Both the position numbers and the translations under genes were made by a program. A stretch of 64,000 bases of DNA from contig CM067309.1 in assembly GCA_034231615.1 (NCBI GenBank), positions 41,970,181 to 42,034,180 of the forward strand, read 5' to 3'. The notes below the pieces were generated by a model. It had not been told where the DNA came from, made no database searches, and worked only from the letters and a program-made list of their open reading frames with translations. The DNA is from Meghimatium bilineatum. Its lineage: Eukaryota; Mollusca; Gastropoda; Stylommatophora; Philomycidae. Below, piece by piece: positions 24,408-38,440 of this stretch; the first letter of the stretch is position 1, and each line of letters starts with the position of its first letter.

Positions 24408-24502
24408 CAGATAACAAAAGATAACAACAGATAACAACAGATAACAACAGATAACAACAGATAACAACAGATAACAACAGATAACAACAGATAACAACAG
24501 AT
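24408..24502. repeat. 10-bp tandem repeat, about 9 copies
   Basis: Unit cagataacaa. Confidence 0.93.
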
Positions 24503-24589
24503 ACACTCAAAAACTACAATCAACAGTCATTATTGATATACACGAACAAGAACAATATTATTAATTGTGCATGTTTGAGTGTAAACTTA

Positions 24590-24835
24590 AACAGACAACA
24601 GGCTTCGCAAATGAGTGATCCTGGGTTCATTCCTCAGTTGAGGCGGAAATGTTACTCAGATCGCAACGGCCCCCAGGTCGAGCCAGCCTTAAATTGGTAC
24701 CGGATTAATCCGGGAAGTAAAGACTGCGAGGGAGAGGAGATGGCTACCGCCCTAATTTGCAGAGCCACTGAAATGTGAGATCGCTAACATCTCACACCCC
24801 TACGGTATTAATAAATGCTATGGGTTACTTTACTT
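24590..24835 (+). repeat. Probable SINE or other short interspersed repeat
   Basis: A GC-rich island in AT-rich DNA, with tggtaccggattaatccggg, gagatggctaccgccctaat and cacccctacggtattaataa. It looks like a structured dispersed element rather than unique sequence, but no second full copy lies in this window. Confidence 0.4.
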
Positions 24836-25262
24836 TTTTACTTACTTAAACAGACCATTCATCACCTTAGTTTGGTTTTTTTTCTCCTCAAGATAGTCAC
24901 GTCCCTTGTTTTGCACGTTCCGAGACCCTCCTATTGACTATCTTAGAGGTACGCACTTATCACATACATGTCAGGGAAGTATGTTTACATACGAGACTGA
25001 ATTCTAGTTGACAGCCTATGTTGGCTTTTTAAATTTTCCAGTTTGTGGAAAAACACTAATTTCAACAATAAAGGTGTTATTTTCACAGCCTTAGTCACTC
25101 CATATCTCTCCACGGTATGTTTGTAAACAAGATATCATACTATGTTGACATCTTATGTCTGCATAAAACCTGCCATATCTCCTAGGGAATAGTTATACAT
25201 AAATTAACAATTTGTTCTATGTTACTATTACTATTGAGTTATCCTAATTTTTGGCTATGTAG
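24836..25262. other. Intergenic sequence without recognised feature
   Basis: No array or credible ORF. Confidence 0.4.
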
Positions 25263-25350
25263 GGATATTTTGTCTGGGAATATTTTGTCTGGGAATATTT
25301 TGTCTGGAATATTTTGTCTAGAATATTTTGTCCAATATATTTTGTCACTT
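25263..25350. repeat. 15-bp tandem repeat, about 6 copies
   Basis: Unit tattttgtctgggaa, losing bases in later copies. Confidence 0.88.
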
Positions 25351-25544
25351 GTGACCTGGACATCCGAGGCCCAGCTCCGCTTATCTCCACATTTTGCTAT
25401 GTTCTTGCTCATGGCTTTTAGCTGTGTATGCAAATCTTGATTAAGACGTTTTGGCCAAAATGTCAATGTGTGTGTTATTACCCCTATGCATGCTTCTAGT
25501 GACTAGCAAAACTTCCTTACCCTGTTTCAAGCGCTACATATAAA

Positions 25545-25715
25545 GAGACGCAATGGTTTAGAAAATGTAATCATAGAGGTGAACATTGCAGAAAATAGAA
25601 CATGAGGCAGACCAAGACTACGATGGACACAGCGTATCCAGGAACTACTGAACATGCCACTGGAAGAGGCTGGACAGCTTGCACAAAACCGAGAGGCTTA
25701 CAGTTGACAGTTTCA
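25545..25715 (+). mobile_element. LINE C-terminal scrap
   Basis: The frame reads GRPRLRWTQRIQELLNMPLE then AGQLAQNREAY, the GRPR-x-RW motif and following helix common at LINE ends. Nothing else is preserved. Confidence 0.55.
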
Positions 25716-25859
25716 AATTGACAGTTTCATTTCTTAGAATTTATATTACACATCGATGTACTATCGATTAAGACTGAATGTATGCACCTGGTAACATCGC
25801 ATCTCTGGGCAACACATTAGAGCAGCAGCGCTCACATCTAAGGAATAAATGTGTCTACG

Positions 25860-26245
25860 TGTGTTTTATTACTCAGGGCCAGATTGGAACACCATCGTGC
25901 AGCTCAGAAAACTAGATTTTCACACCACACACATATCACATGAGCAAACCAATTTTGTTATTAATGTTATCAGAAAACGCCGTTGGTCCTACATCGGGCA
26001 TGTCCTACGCGCTGAGATCCAACAGAATACACCACCAATCTCTTGAATGGATACCTACAGGCAAAAGAGCAAGGGGTAGACCAAAAGAAACACTCAGAAG
26101 AACAATACTTAGAGAAAGTAAAACAACCAATATTCATACTATTCAAGAACTGCACAGAATAGCTTTGAACAGACATAATTGGAGAGATCTGACCTCTGCC
26201 CTATGCGCTAACTTCAGCGTAAAAGGAAAGGAAAATTAAACAAAT
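25860..26245 (+). mobile_element. LINE C-terminal fragment, frameshifted
   Basis: Two frames together read VIRKRRWSYIGHVLRAEIQQ, then GKRARGRPKETLRRTILRES and ELHRIALNRHNWRDLTSALC. It resembles the fragment at 6778-7410 (RWNYIG..., KGKRKRGRH). It is 5' truncated. Confidence 0.75.
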
Positions 26246-26374
26246 TTTGTAATCGAGCCCTTAAGACTAAACTCAATTTCTACACAATATCTACGTCTAG
26301 TAGTTTATCATTGCTATAAAAATCTTTAAACCACGCAGCCAGACATTTATATAGCTGCATAGATAATATCTTCT

Positions 26375-26535
26375 TTTCTTCTTCAGCGTTGATTCTCAAA
26401 CTCCCGCTGGAACTTCTTTGTAGCAAGACCATTGTCCTACTAGATTTCCAGCAGGTTGTAGTCCAGAGAATGCAAATGCGTTGTGTCGCAGTTTTATTTG
26501 CCCCAATGACCCGACACATCCGTCTTCGGTGAGCA
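26375..26535 (+). repeat. Dispersed repeat family D, 5' part
   Basis: It shares ttctcaaactcccgctggaa, tagtccagagaatgcaaatg and gacacatccgtcttcggtg with the other copies. Confidence 0.65.
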
Positions 26536-26544
26536 TAGATAATA

Positions 26545-27170
26545 TGGTTAGCTAGATAATATTTCGGGAAAGATAATATGACTGGAAAGATAATATGACT
26601 GGAAAGAAGATATGACTGGAAAGATAATATGGTTGGATAGACAATTTGGCTGGATATGGACATATAAATAAATATGTGGATGGGTGGATACATTGGAAAA
26701 TGTATGTATGGACAGAAGATGAAAGACATAAGGGGGTTCAATGGATGAACATACAGACAGATATGTTATTTGACTACCAGGATTGACAGATGTGCATGGA
26801 TGGATATACTGACGGATCGATAGATAGATATATACATAGATAAATAAATGTTATTTGCTATAGATAGATAGATATACAGACGAACGGATGGTGGATGGAT
26901 GAATAAATGGATGCATGGATAGATGGATGGATTCATCAGAATTAGATCGATTATAAATAGATAGATGATGGATGGATATATAGGAAGATAGATACAGCTA
27001 GAGGCATATAGATATAGCCATATAGATACAGCCATATAGATACAGACAGATATATAGTCCGGCAAACAGACATACAGATTAAAAGGCAGACTGACAAAAA
27101 TCAAACAGATAAAAAGACAAACAGGTTAAAAGGCAGACAGGCAGAGAAAAAGACAGACATAAATCACGTT
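26545..27170. repeat. Degenerate short-period repeats (gataatatgactggaaa; gatagatggatg types)
   Basis: A 17-bp repeat runs at 26567-26640, then drifting GATA/GGAT tetranucleotide sequence continues to about 27170. The minus-strand ORFs rich in Ile, Tyr and Ser are artefacts. Confidence 0.75.
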
Positions 27171-27779
27171 AGATAGAAAAATCACCGTACATCTACATGT
27201 AAAATGTCTAACGGTCTACTTCTGGACATAGATATAACATATATATATAAAACAACAATCAACAACACAACCCACAAATAAACACACCATGTATATACCC
27301 AACGGTGTGCTGTCCTTTTTCCGACATCGTATTCTGTTTCAGAAAAAAACAAACAGTGTTCTCACTCACAGAAATTGAAATTACTTTTCCCATCTTTCTT
27401 TCTTCGCCCGCACATAACATCTCATAAAATATTCATGTTAAACATTCGGTCATCTACATTCCTGACACAGTTTTCTTTCTAACGGTTCACTTCTAAGAAC
27501 TGATATCTCTTTACATTGCCTGGAAATGGAAATGTTAGCTTTTCTAAACGTAGTCTTTAAGTAATGTTTTCTCGTTTGTGTAAGCAGTTCTTTTCTCTTA
27601 TAATTCTAGGAATTAAGTTAGAAAGGTTGACAGGGCGTAGTGGATTGACCGTTTCTTTAACTTGAGTTACACCATGTGTACTCAGCCCCTTCCCAACTAA
27701 GAGACAGGCTGCCTGTGATAGTACCAATCGTTGCAGTAATTCCACAGCTTCAAGAGGTAATAGTCAGGGATATTTGAAA
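27171..27779. other. Intergenic sequence without recognised feature
   Basis: AT-rich; no array or credible ORF. Confidence 0.4.
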
Positions 27780-28180
27780 ATAAATCAATATAAGATTAGA
27801 AGTCAAGAACTGAAGATAAGACGTCAAGAGTGGAATATAAGACGTCAAGAGTGGAAGATAAGACGTCAGGGAGTGGAAGATAAGACGTCAGGGAGTGGAA
27901 GATAAGATGTCAGGAGTTGAAAATAAGACTTAAGGATTTGAAGCAAGACGTTGCGATTTGCAAGATGATCTCAAGATTTGAAACAAAACGTCTATTTTGA
28001 AACCATGCATCACTATTTAAAACAAGACTTTAGGACTTGAAATCAGATGCCACGATGCTAAATATAATTTCACGATTTGAAATAGACTTTAACATATGAA
28101 ACAAGACTTTAGAATTTCAAACCAAACTTCACGAATTGAAACAGGACTTCATGATCTGAAACATGATATCTTGAGCGACA
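27780..28180. repeat. Degenerate 22-26-bp tandem repeat
   Basis: Units such as gtggaagataagacgtcagg at 27830-27915 grade into gatttgaaacaagactttag-like units to about 28180, an old decaying array. Confidence 0.7.
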
Positions 28181-28439
28181 TTTGAAATCACGTTCTATTC
28201 AACACAAAGAAAGCGGATCAACAAGATCGCCATGAAATTCCCAAAACGAAATACATGTATACCTTCTCAATGTTTGGTTTTCATTTATGTTTGAATCCTT
28301 CTTTTTCCTTTACTCTTCGGTATTCTCGAGCTAATATCATTTCATATTCTTTTATAACTTTGTTTTCATCAGTTGTGTCTTCCACTTTTGTTTCTCAATT
28401 TCGAGATCCATTTTATTATATCCCTATATTCATGTACAT

Positions 28440-28690
28440 ACGTTCATGTACATACGTTCATCTCCCTACTTTCATCTCCCTACTTTCATCTCCCAACTTC
28501 GATCTCCCTACTTTCATCTCCCTACTGTCATCTCCCTACTTTAATCTCACAACTTTCATCTCACAACTTTCATCTCCCTAATTTCATCTCCCTATTTTCA
28601 TCTCACAGCTTTCATCTCCCTACTGTCATCTCCCTACTTTCATCTCACAACTTTTATCTCACATTTTCATCTCCCTAAATTTATGTTCAT
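28440..28690. repeat. 13-bp minisatellite, about 19 copies
   Basis: Unit ttcatctccctac with many single-base variants. Confidence 0.88.
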
Positions 28691-28714
28691 ACTTCCATCT
28701 CCTTAATTTGGTGC

Positions 28715-28890
28715 TGACTGTGTACGCATCCCTATGAAACTGTTGACCACCACCATTTGAATGTCCAGCGCTGGATGGCGTCAGGAAAATGCTTCTCCCT
28801 CCAGTGCCAGATAAATGGAACATCTTATATGGAACAAAACAACAGCTCACAAACACATGCATATATCACACAATGGCATTGGGTCAAAGG
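28715..28890 (+). mobile_element. Second fragment of the CCHC-knuckle LINE 3' end
   Basis: The block tccctatgaaactgttgacc is shared with 14012-14035, followed by gaatgtccagcgctgg. This copy extends the 3' end beyond the one at 13330-14335. Confidence 0.6.
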
Positions 28891-28984
28891 GCATGAACCG
28901 ATGAACACTTTTTCTTTCATTTTTACGGGAAGCAAGAGTTACCTCGTTCATAATTTATTTTCATGAAAAAAATATATCCTATTG

Positions 28985-29115
28985 GGTTCATTCTCAAACT
29001 GCTGCAGATTAGTAGGATACATTCAGGAGTAAGGTCTGCGTTGTGTCATGGCTTACAGCTTTGTTGCGATATTTGCGTATTTCAGCCCGACATAACCGAC
29101 ATCAGCATTCATTTG
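28985..29115 (+). repeat. Dispersed repeat family D, divergent copy
   Basis: ttcattctcaaactgctgca, tgcgttgtgtcatggcttac and tatttcagcccgacataacc follow the order of the 9255 copy. Confidence 0.55.
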
Positions 29116-30245
29116 GATAACTGACCATACATGGGATGAAAAAGTAAACTCCACTACATATTATGCTTAGTTGCATCTTACGACATACATGGAAGTAGAC
29201 AGTGTTGCAACCAGTAGTGGTTCCATATCTGACCTGGAGAAGGTAGACAGTGTTGCAACTGACTGACCCGGACGACGCAAGTACAAATACACGAACGTCA
29301 TGCCTGATTTACCTGCTGGTTGTTTCATCACTACTATATCAACTATAATTCACCTGTAGACCACGACATAATTCACCTTTACCTGTACCGTTACCCCTCG
29401 TTAATACCAAACCTATTTATAAAAGTAAAACGATCCTTCTAAAATGAATCGTTTGACTATACATTGATTTTCATTGGCTGTCTCACACAGTATAATCATC
29501 GAGACTAATGAAAATCAAGTTAATAGTTACAAGATTGATTAAGAAGGATGAGTTACCATTAGTCAATAGGTCTTATAATGACGATGGTCAGACCTGTACA
29601 TTTTCATCAACAGTGGTATAACCACTTTTTCTTTGTTGTCTTCCTCTTCAACTTTATTCTTCTTTTTGAAGTGTAAACCATACGGATTAGACCAGAGTTT
29701 CTCAAACTTGATTATGCATGGCCCCCATCCCATTACGCTTAGGGGCCTACATGTTATTGATCGGTTATCCCCAAACAGCAACTAAAGAAACACACACACA
29801 CACAGAACTAGCCCCTCCCACTCGACACATCTACATTATATTTTTGTATTTCTTTAAATTATATAATTAGCATTTTCCAATGGGTAGCAAAATTCGGCCT
29901 GATCCTACCTGATACACCATTTCTCTGGTCCGCCAGGCCAGCTTTAAAATGACTCACGTCGTTCACCGTGAAAAAGCGTACCAGACAATGGAGTAATTGG
30001 TATCATCATCATCATCATAAAATATCTCCGACTCACAGGTTGGCCGTGACTTAAATGTTATTGTGGCCAGAAAGAGAGTGAAGAATAATTGCGCTATTAC
30101 CTGCTATGCAGGTTATAAGATCGACTAAGGAGAATTAGGTGGTGGAGGTAGCTACCCCATCCTATGCATAATCAAAGTAACCCAGAAGTCATTCTGAAGT
30201 CGGAGGAGTATGAGCGCAAGGCGCAGTTATCGCAATCACGCAGTA
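29116..30245. other. Intergenic sequence, possible SINE debris
   Basis: A catcatcatcatcat run at 30003 precedes a GC-richer stretch (ggaggtagctaccccatcct) to about 30240 that may be a SINE remnant. No gene seen. Confidence 0.4.
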
Positions 30246-30325
30246 TACTATGACACAACACATTCCTTACTCCGGACTACATCCTGCTGATATGCTGGAG
30301 TTTGAGAATGAAGAAGAATAAGCAG
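30246..30325 (-). repeat. Dispersed repeat family D, minus-strand copy
   Basis: The reverse complement reads ttcttcattctcaaactcca, gcaggatgtagtccggagta and gtgttgtgtcatag. Confidence 0.55.
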
Positions 30326-30394
30326 CTGGAAGCAGCCGACCTCCAGCATGTATTTGTTTATGCCTTGCTGCTGCCGTTATACCAATACTTAAAT

Positions 30395-33300
30395 CTCTAC
30401 TACCTCTACTAATACCATTGCTACCTATACTAATACCTTTACTATCTGTATTAATACCTCTTCTACCTGTACTAATACGAAATTATACTACCTGTACTAA
30501 TACCTTTACTACCTGTACAGATACATCTACTATCTGTATTAATACCTATTCTACCTGTACTAATACATAACTATACTACCTGTACTAATACCTTTACTAC
30601 CTGTACAAATACATCTACTATCTGTATTAATACCTCTTCTACCTGTACTACTACCTCTACATTTTCTAATTATTTACTACTTGTACTAATACATACCTCT
30701 ATTGCCTGTACTAATACCTCTACTACCTGTACTAATACCTCTACTACCTGTCTTAATACCTCTACTACCTGTCTTAATACCTCTACTACCTGTACTCATA
30801 CCTCTACTACCTGTACTAATACCTCTACTACCTGTACTCATACCTCTACTACCTGTACTCATACCTCTACTACCTGTACTCATACCTCTACTACCTGTAC
30901 TCATACCTCTACTACCTGTACTCATACCTCTACTACCTGTACTCATACCTCTACTACCTGTACTCATACCTCTACTACCTGTACTCATACCTCTACTACC
31001 TGTACTCATAACTCTACTACCTGTACTCATACCTCTACTACCTGTACTCATACCTCTACTACCTGTACTAATACCTCTACTACCTGTAATAATACCTCTA
31101 CTACCTGTACTCATACCTCTACTACCTGTACTCATACCTCTACTACCTGTACTCATACCTCTACTATCTGTACTCATACCTCTACTACCTGTACTAATAC
31201 CTCTACTACCTGTACTCATACCTCTACTACCTGTACTAATACCTCTACTACCTGTACTCATACCTCTACTACCTGTACTCATACCTCTACTACCTGTATT
31301 AATACCTCTACTACCTGTACTCATACCTCTACTACCTGTACTCATACCTCTACTGCCTGTCTTAATAACTCTACTGCCTGTACTCATACCTCTACTACCT
31401 GTACTAATACCTCTACTACCTGTACTCATACCTCTACTACCTGTACTCATACCTCTACTACCTGTACTAATACCTCTACTACCTGTACTCATACCTCTAC
31501 TACCTGTACTAATACCTCTACTGCCTCTACTCATACCTCTACTACCTGTCTTAATACATCTACTGCCTGTACTCATACCTCTACTACCTGTACTAATACC
31601 TCTACTACCCGTACTCATAACTCTACTACCTGTACTCATACCTCTACTACCTGTATTAATACCTCTACTACCTGTACTCATACCTATACTACCTGTACTC
31701 ATACCTCTACTACCTGTACTAATAACTCTACTACCTGTACAAATACATCTACTATTTGTATTAATACCTCTTCTACCTGTACTACTACCTCTACATTTTC
31801 TAATTTATTTACTACTTGTACTAATACATACCTCTACTGCCTGTACTAATACCTCTACTACCTGTACTAATACCTCTACTACCTGTCGTAATATCTCTAC
31901 TACATGTACTCATACCTCTACTACCTGTACTCATACCTCTACTACCTGTACTCATACCTCTACTACCTGTACTTATACCTCCACTACCTGTACTCATACC
32001 TCTACTACCTGTACTCATACCTCTACTACCTGTACTCATACCTCTACTACCTGTACTCATACCTCTACTACCTGTACTCATACCTCTACTACCTGTACTC
32101 ATACCTCTACTACCTGTACTCATACCTCTACTACCTGTACTCATACCTCTACTACCTGTACTCATACCTCTACTACCTGTACTAATACCTCTACTACCTG
32201 TACTCATACCTCTACTACCTGTACTAATACCTCTACTACCTGTACTAATACCTCTACTACCTGCACTCATACCTCTACTGCCTGTACTCATACCTCTACT
32301 ACCTGTACTCATACCTCTACTACCTGTACTAATACCTCTACTACCTGTACTCATACCTCTACTACCTGTAATCATACCTCTACTACCTGTACTAATATCT
32401 CTACTACCTGTACTCATACCTCTACTACCTGTACTCATACCTCTACTGCCTGTACTCATACCTCTACTACCTGTACTAATACCTCTACTACCTGTACTCA
32501 TATCTCTACTACCTGTACTCATACCTCTACTACCTGTATTAATACCTCTACTACCTTTACTAATACCTCTACTACCTGTATTCATACCTCTACTACCTGT
32601 ACTTATACCTCTACTACCTGTACTAATACCTCTACTACCTGTACTCATACCTCTACTACCTGTACTAATACCTCTACTACCTGTACTTATACCTCTACTA
32701 CCTGTACTCATACCTTTACTACATGTACTCATACCTCTACTACCTGTACTAATACCTCTACTACCTGTACTCATACCTCTACTACCTGTACTCATACCTC
32801 TACTACCTGTACTAGTACCTTTACTACCTGTACTCATACCTCTACTACCTTTACTAATACCTCTACTACCTGTATTCATACCTCTACTACCTGTACTTAT
32901 ACCTCTACTACCTGTACTAATACCTCTACTACCTGTACTCATACCTCTACTACCTGTACTAATACCTCTACTACCTGTACTCATACCTCTACTACCTGTA
33001 CTCATACCTCTACTACCTGTACTAGTACCTTTACTACCTGTACTCATACCTCTACTACCTTTACTAATACCTCTACTACCTGTATTCATACCTCTACTAC
33101 CTGTACTTATACCTCTACTACCTGTACTAATACCTCTACTACCTGTACGCATACCTCTACTACCTGTACTAATACCTCTACTACCTGTACTTATACCTCT
33201 ACTACCTGTACTCATACCTCTACTACCTGTACTAATACCTCTACTACCTGTACTCATACCTCTACTACCTGTACTCATACCTCTACTACCTGTACTAGTA

Positions 33301-33705
33301 CCGTTACTACCTGTACTCATACCTCTACTACCTGTACTAATACCTTTACTACCTGTACCAATACCTCTACTACCTGTACTCATACCTCTACTACCTGTAC
33401 TCATACCTCTACTACCTGTACTAATACCTTTACTACCTGTACTAATACCTCTACTACCTGTACTAATACCTCTACTACCTGTACTCATACCTCTACTACC
33501 TGTACTCATACCTCTACTACCTGTACTAATACCTTTACTACCTGTACTAATACCTCTACTACCTGTACTAATACCTCTACTACCTGTACTCATACCTCTA
33601 CTACCTGTACTCATACCTCTACTACCTGTACTAATACCTCTACTACCTGTACTCATACCTCTACTACCTGTACTAATACCTCTACAGCCTTTACTACTAT
33701 CACTA
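30395..33705. repeat. 21-bp minisatellite, about 155 units, 3.3 kb
   Basis: The unit contains tacctgtactcatacctcta with one more base. It has variants such as ctaat for ctcat and is more degenerate before 30690. A distinctive block at 30611-30700 recurs at 31745-31835. Length 21 keeps frames open: 1032 codons on plus, 645 and 338 on minus, none of them genes. Confidence 0.97.
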
Positions 33706-34132
33706 CTTATCTTCATGAAGTTGTCCTCATTGATTTCTTCTGTGGCATAACGCTTCAACTTCCTTCTATATTCTACATCTTACCTCACTGCGTTTTCTGA
33801 AATGTCTTATTACACATTTTTAGAATCACTGGATAAACGATACTCTCAGCCTTTCAACATCTCCTGCCATGCAGGTATTGAAAAAAATATATCATATCTT
33901 TATTGCTAAAATATATTCTATCTTTGTTTACTGGTTTAAAGTGTTATTGGATCAGAAAGCGAAAGGATGAAACTTTAAGCATTGTTACCTGAGATAGAGA
34001 GTATGAAATGTTGTTTCATGAGATTTCATTGATTCGTCTAGCGATTACCAGTGTATTCATACGGGATGTGTGACTGAATGTAGCAGTAATGTGATGTAAC
34101 AATGTAGTTTATTCACGAGTTATAAGGTATTG

Positions 34133-34263
34133 TCTATCTATCCATCTATCCATCCATCCATCCTTCCATCCCTCCATCCATCCCTCCCTCAATCCATCCA
34201 TCCATCCATGCATCCATCCATGCATCCATCCATGCATCCATCCATGCATCCATCCATCCATCC

Positions 34264-34339
<76 letters not shown>

Positions 34340-34345
34340 ATCTAT
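34133..34345. repeat. (CATC)n and (TCTA)n microsatellite
   Basis: CATC/CATG units to about 34265, then about 18 TCTA units. Confidence 0.95.
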
Positions 34346-35261
34346 ATATGTATGCACACGCATACTCGAAGGAATACTCGGCGTTGCTCGGGGTGAGAAA
34401 TCTAAACTACATAGAACACTTTTTCAACAATGATTATTAAGAATAGAAGAATTATTGACTATTGTAGAACTGACGAAAGATGTAGATAATCTGATGGTTT
34501 CAAACTTTAGCCAAAATCTGGCCACATAATTTCAGTAATATTTAATTAACGACCATGTAGCACTGGAAATAATTAAATTGAACACCTTATGTAACAATAT
34601 TGCTAATAAAATTACATTTAACATCGTATTTATTAATTTTTCCGTTATGTATACGACGTTGTTGCAACAACAATGGTATTTTGCTTGCGATCATTTCCTA
34701 ATAATACAGTTTTCTGCTGTTACCATCTGTTGGGAAATCTGTCGGGAGTTGAGGCTGAGTAATTGAGTCTTGATTTGTAAATAAATGGTTTTCCAGGAAT
34801 AGTATATTATAGCTGTTAGTTAATAGAATTAACAGTAAGATTGTTTTAATGCAAAAATATACGCACAACCAAGAGACGCCTGCGTTGTCTGTTAATAACA
34901 ACTGCTCCATCACAATTGCTCCATCAACAACTGCTTAGTTTTTCTCATCTCGTAAACCACCCCGATGGTATACATTGTTGATATTTAACAATTGTCAATA
35001 GATATTTTAAACTCAGAAATAAGATAATACAAATCTAATCATTACCATTTCTCCTCATGCGAAAAGTATCATTGCACTGCACCACGATTTACATCCTTTT
35101 TGTGTGACGTATCTTGCAACATCATGGCTTGCTGAAACCTTGTACCGCCTAATGGGAAAAACAAACTCCATCACGCAACACTCGTCCCAGCACCACATCT
35201 AGTAGGCCGATATGTTGGTAATGAATAAATGCTTCACAAGTATTTTCAAGAAATAAGAAAT
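34346..35261. other. AT-rich sequence without recognised feature
   Basis: No array or credible ORF. Confidence 0.4.
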
Positions 35262-35375
35262 CAAAATACACGATATACCAATAACCAATCAAAGTACACG
35301 ATATACTTACCAATAACCAATCAAAGTACATGATATACTTCCCAATAACCAATCAAAGCACACGATATATTTGCA
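35262..35375. repeat. Roughly 32-bp tandem repeat, about 3 copies
   Basis: Unit contains ccaataaccaatcaaagtac. Confidence 0.85.
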
Positions 35376-36239
35376 CATAAACAAAAGTTATCCGCTAACG
35401 ACTACTACAAATTTTGGCCTAATGCTAGATAGACCTACAGCATTGTATTTGTCATTGTTGTTACTTCTTCTACCGTAACAAACATTCCTCAAAGAAACAT
35501 ACCCATTTTAGTTATAATGAAGTTACTGCATGTCACATCGTCGTGGTATTCAATGCAAATACATAATTTAGTTATAGTATCTTCATGATTCATATTGCAG
35601 GTTGTAATATATGAATGAATGAATGAATGAATGAAGCATAAATCAGCTGGATTTATTTCCACATTTCGTGTAGGTCTAGACTATATTGAATAGTGTGTGT
35701 ATTATTGGTCTGCAGAATGTAACATTACATGTTCATTACACAATGACAATAGTATTTGCGGACAGATAAACATTAGCACAAAAACACACATTCTAAAGAT
35801 GTTTACATGATAATGCCATATTCGGTGCAGACTACGATAGAAAGTCCAGCCTCAACGCACATCCGTCGTTATCCGATGCATAGACGAATCCGTTAGAAAT
35901 GAAATTAAAATTTCCGAAATCAATAGAGGCCATCATTTCTCCTTTCCACGAACCAAACCAAACAAACTAAACAAACCAAAATATTTATATTAATTAATAG
36001 GCCTATAATTCGGTTACTGGAGACAGTTAAGACATAACCTGGTATAGAATTTAATTTAAATAGAAATTTGAAGGAGTTTTATCTTTATTGCATATTGAAA
36101 CCGTATATTTATGAAAGCTTCGTAATGTCGAACCATTTCTAATTGTCCAATGTTATCATTTGGAGCAACCATTTGGGAAATGTTATCATTTTCAATAATC
36201 AACTTAACAAAATTACTGCAGAAACGCAGGTATAAATCA
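35376..36239. other. AT-rich sequence without recognised gene
   Basis: Contains a short (GAAT)n run at 35610-35636; otherwise nothing. Confidence 0.45.
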
Positions 36240-36525
36240 TAGATTCTTGATTCTTGATTAGAAACTGGTCTCAGATCACGTGGGGCATTCCCATAAGTGC
36301 TCCACCCTCTGTTCCAACAGCCATCCAACTCGATGATGTTTCGAGTCCAATGCCGCCGAAACAGACGTCGACATCTGGGCACAACTCTGACCCTGTGACA
36401 GGTTTCTTTGTTGTTTCACCCACCCACGCCGTGCCCGTAACTAGCTCAAGCACAACGTCGGCCTGTCGGAACAACATGGTAACTGTTATAGAAGGTAACG
36501 ACTACGGGATAGATGACGTGCCATG
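36240..36525 (+). repeat. Dispersed repeat family D, 3' part
   Basis: It matches 9385-9650 with ccaccctctgttccaacagc and tgccgccgaaacagacgtcg. The plus-strand frame is open for 90 codons, including MPPKQTSTSGHNSDP. Confidence 0.7.
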
Positions 36526-36664
36526 AAGCTTCTATAAGAAGATAACCTCAATATAAAGGCATGTCATCTACTAAGGTTTTCTGTTGCATTGTTGGTTTGT
36601 CTAGTGAGCCATTGGGGAGACCCACAGACGCAACCGCATGCGCAATCGATTCTATTGGTAATGC

Positions 36665-37072
36665 AACGTAAATATCGACTGAAACAACGTAAATATCGAC
36701 TGAAACAACGTAAATATCGACTGAAACAACGTAAATATCGACTGAAACAACGTAAATATCGACTGAAACAACGTAAATATCGACTGAAACAACGTAAATA
36801 TCGACTGAAACAAACGTAAATATCGACTGAAACAACGTAAATATCGACTGAAACAAACGTAAATATCGACTGAAACAACGTAAATATCGACTGAAACAAC
36901 GTAAATATCGACTGAAACAACGTAAATATCGACTGAAACAACGTAAATATCGACTGAAACAACGTAAATATCGACTGAAACAACGTAAATATCGACTGAA
37001 ACAACGTAAATATCGACTGAAACAACGTAAATATCGACTGAAACAACGTAAATATCGACTGAAACAAACGTA
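36665..37072. repeat. 21-bp minisatellite, about 19 copies
   Basis: The unit begins aacgtaaatatcgactgaaa; a few copies carry one extra a (22 bp), which switches the reading frame of the spurious ORFs. Confidence 0.95.
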
Positions 37073-37349
37073 ACTTCGATTAAGAAGGTAATATTATAAT
37101 TTCCAGGCTCTAGGTAGGTCTATATCCGTTTCTGATATTTTTTAACGAATGTATGACCTGTCTTCAGTCGGAGGTAAAACGATTACCCAATTATATCAAT
37201 GGCCAGCTATACTAGACCACATAACTTTTAAGATCTCTCATTCCGACAAGATATCACATTACCTTTGTAAGCCATGTACCAATTTTCATTTAAAATTATC
37301 AAGTCCTCGTGATTTCTATACCCGGCAGACAGAACTCAGAGTTACGGAG

Positions 37350-38440
<1,091 letters not shown>

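Noticed and set aside
30702-33800. 1032-codon ORF, Leu/Pro/Ile-rich then Thr/Ser/Cys-rich, mucin-like
   Set aside because: It is a translation of a 21-bp minisatellite; antisense frames are equally open and a one-base shift changes the peptide without stopping it.
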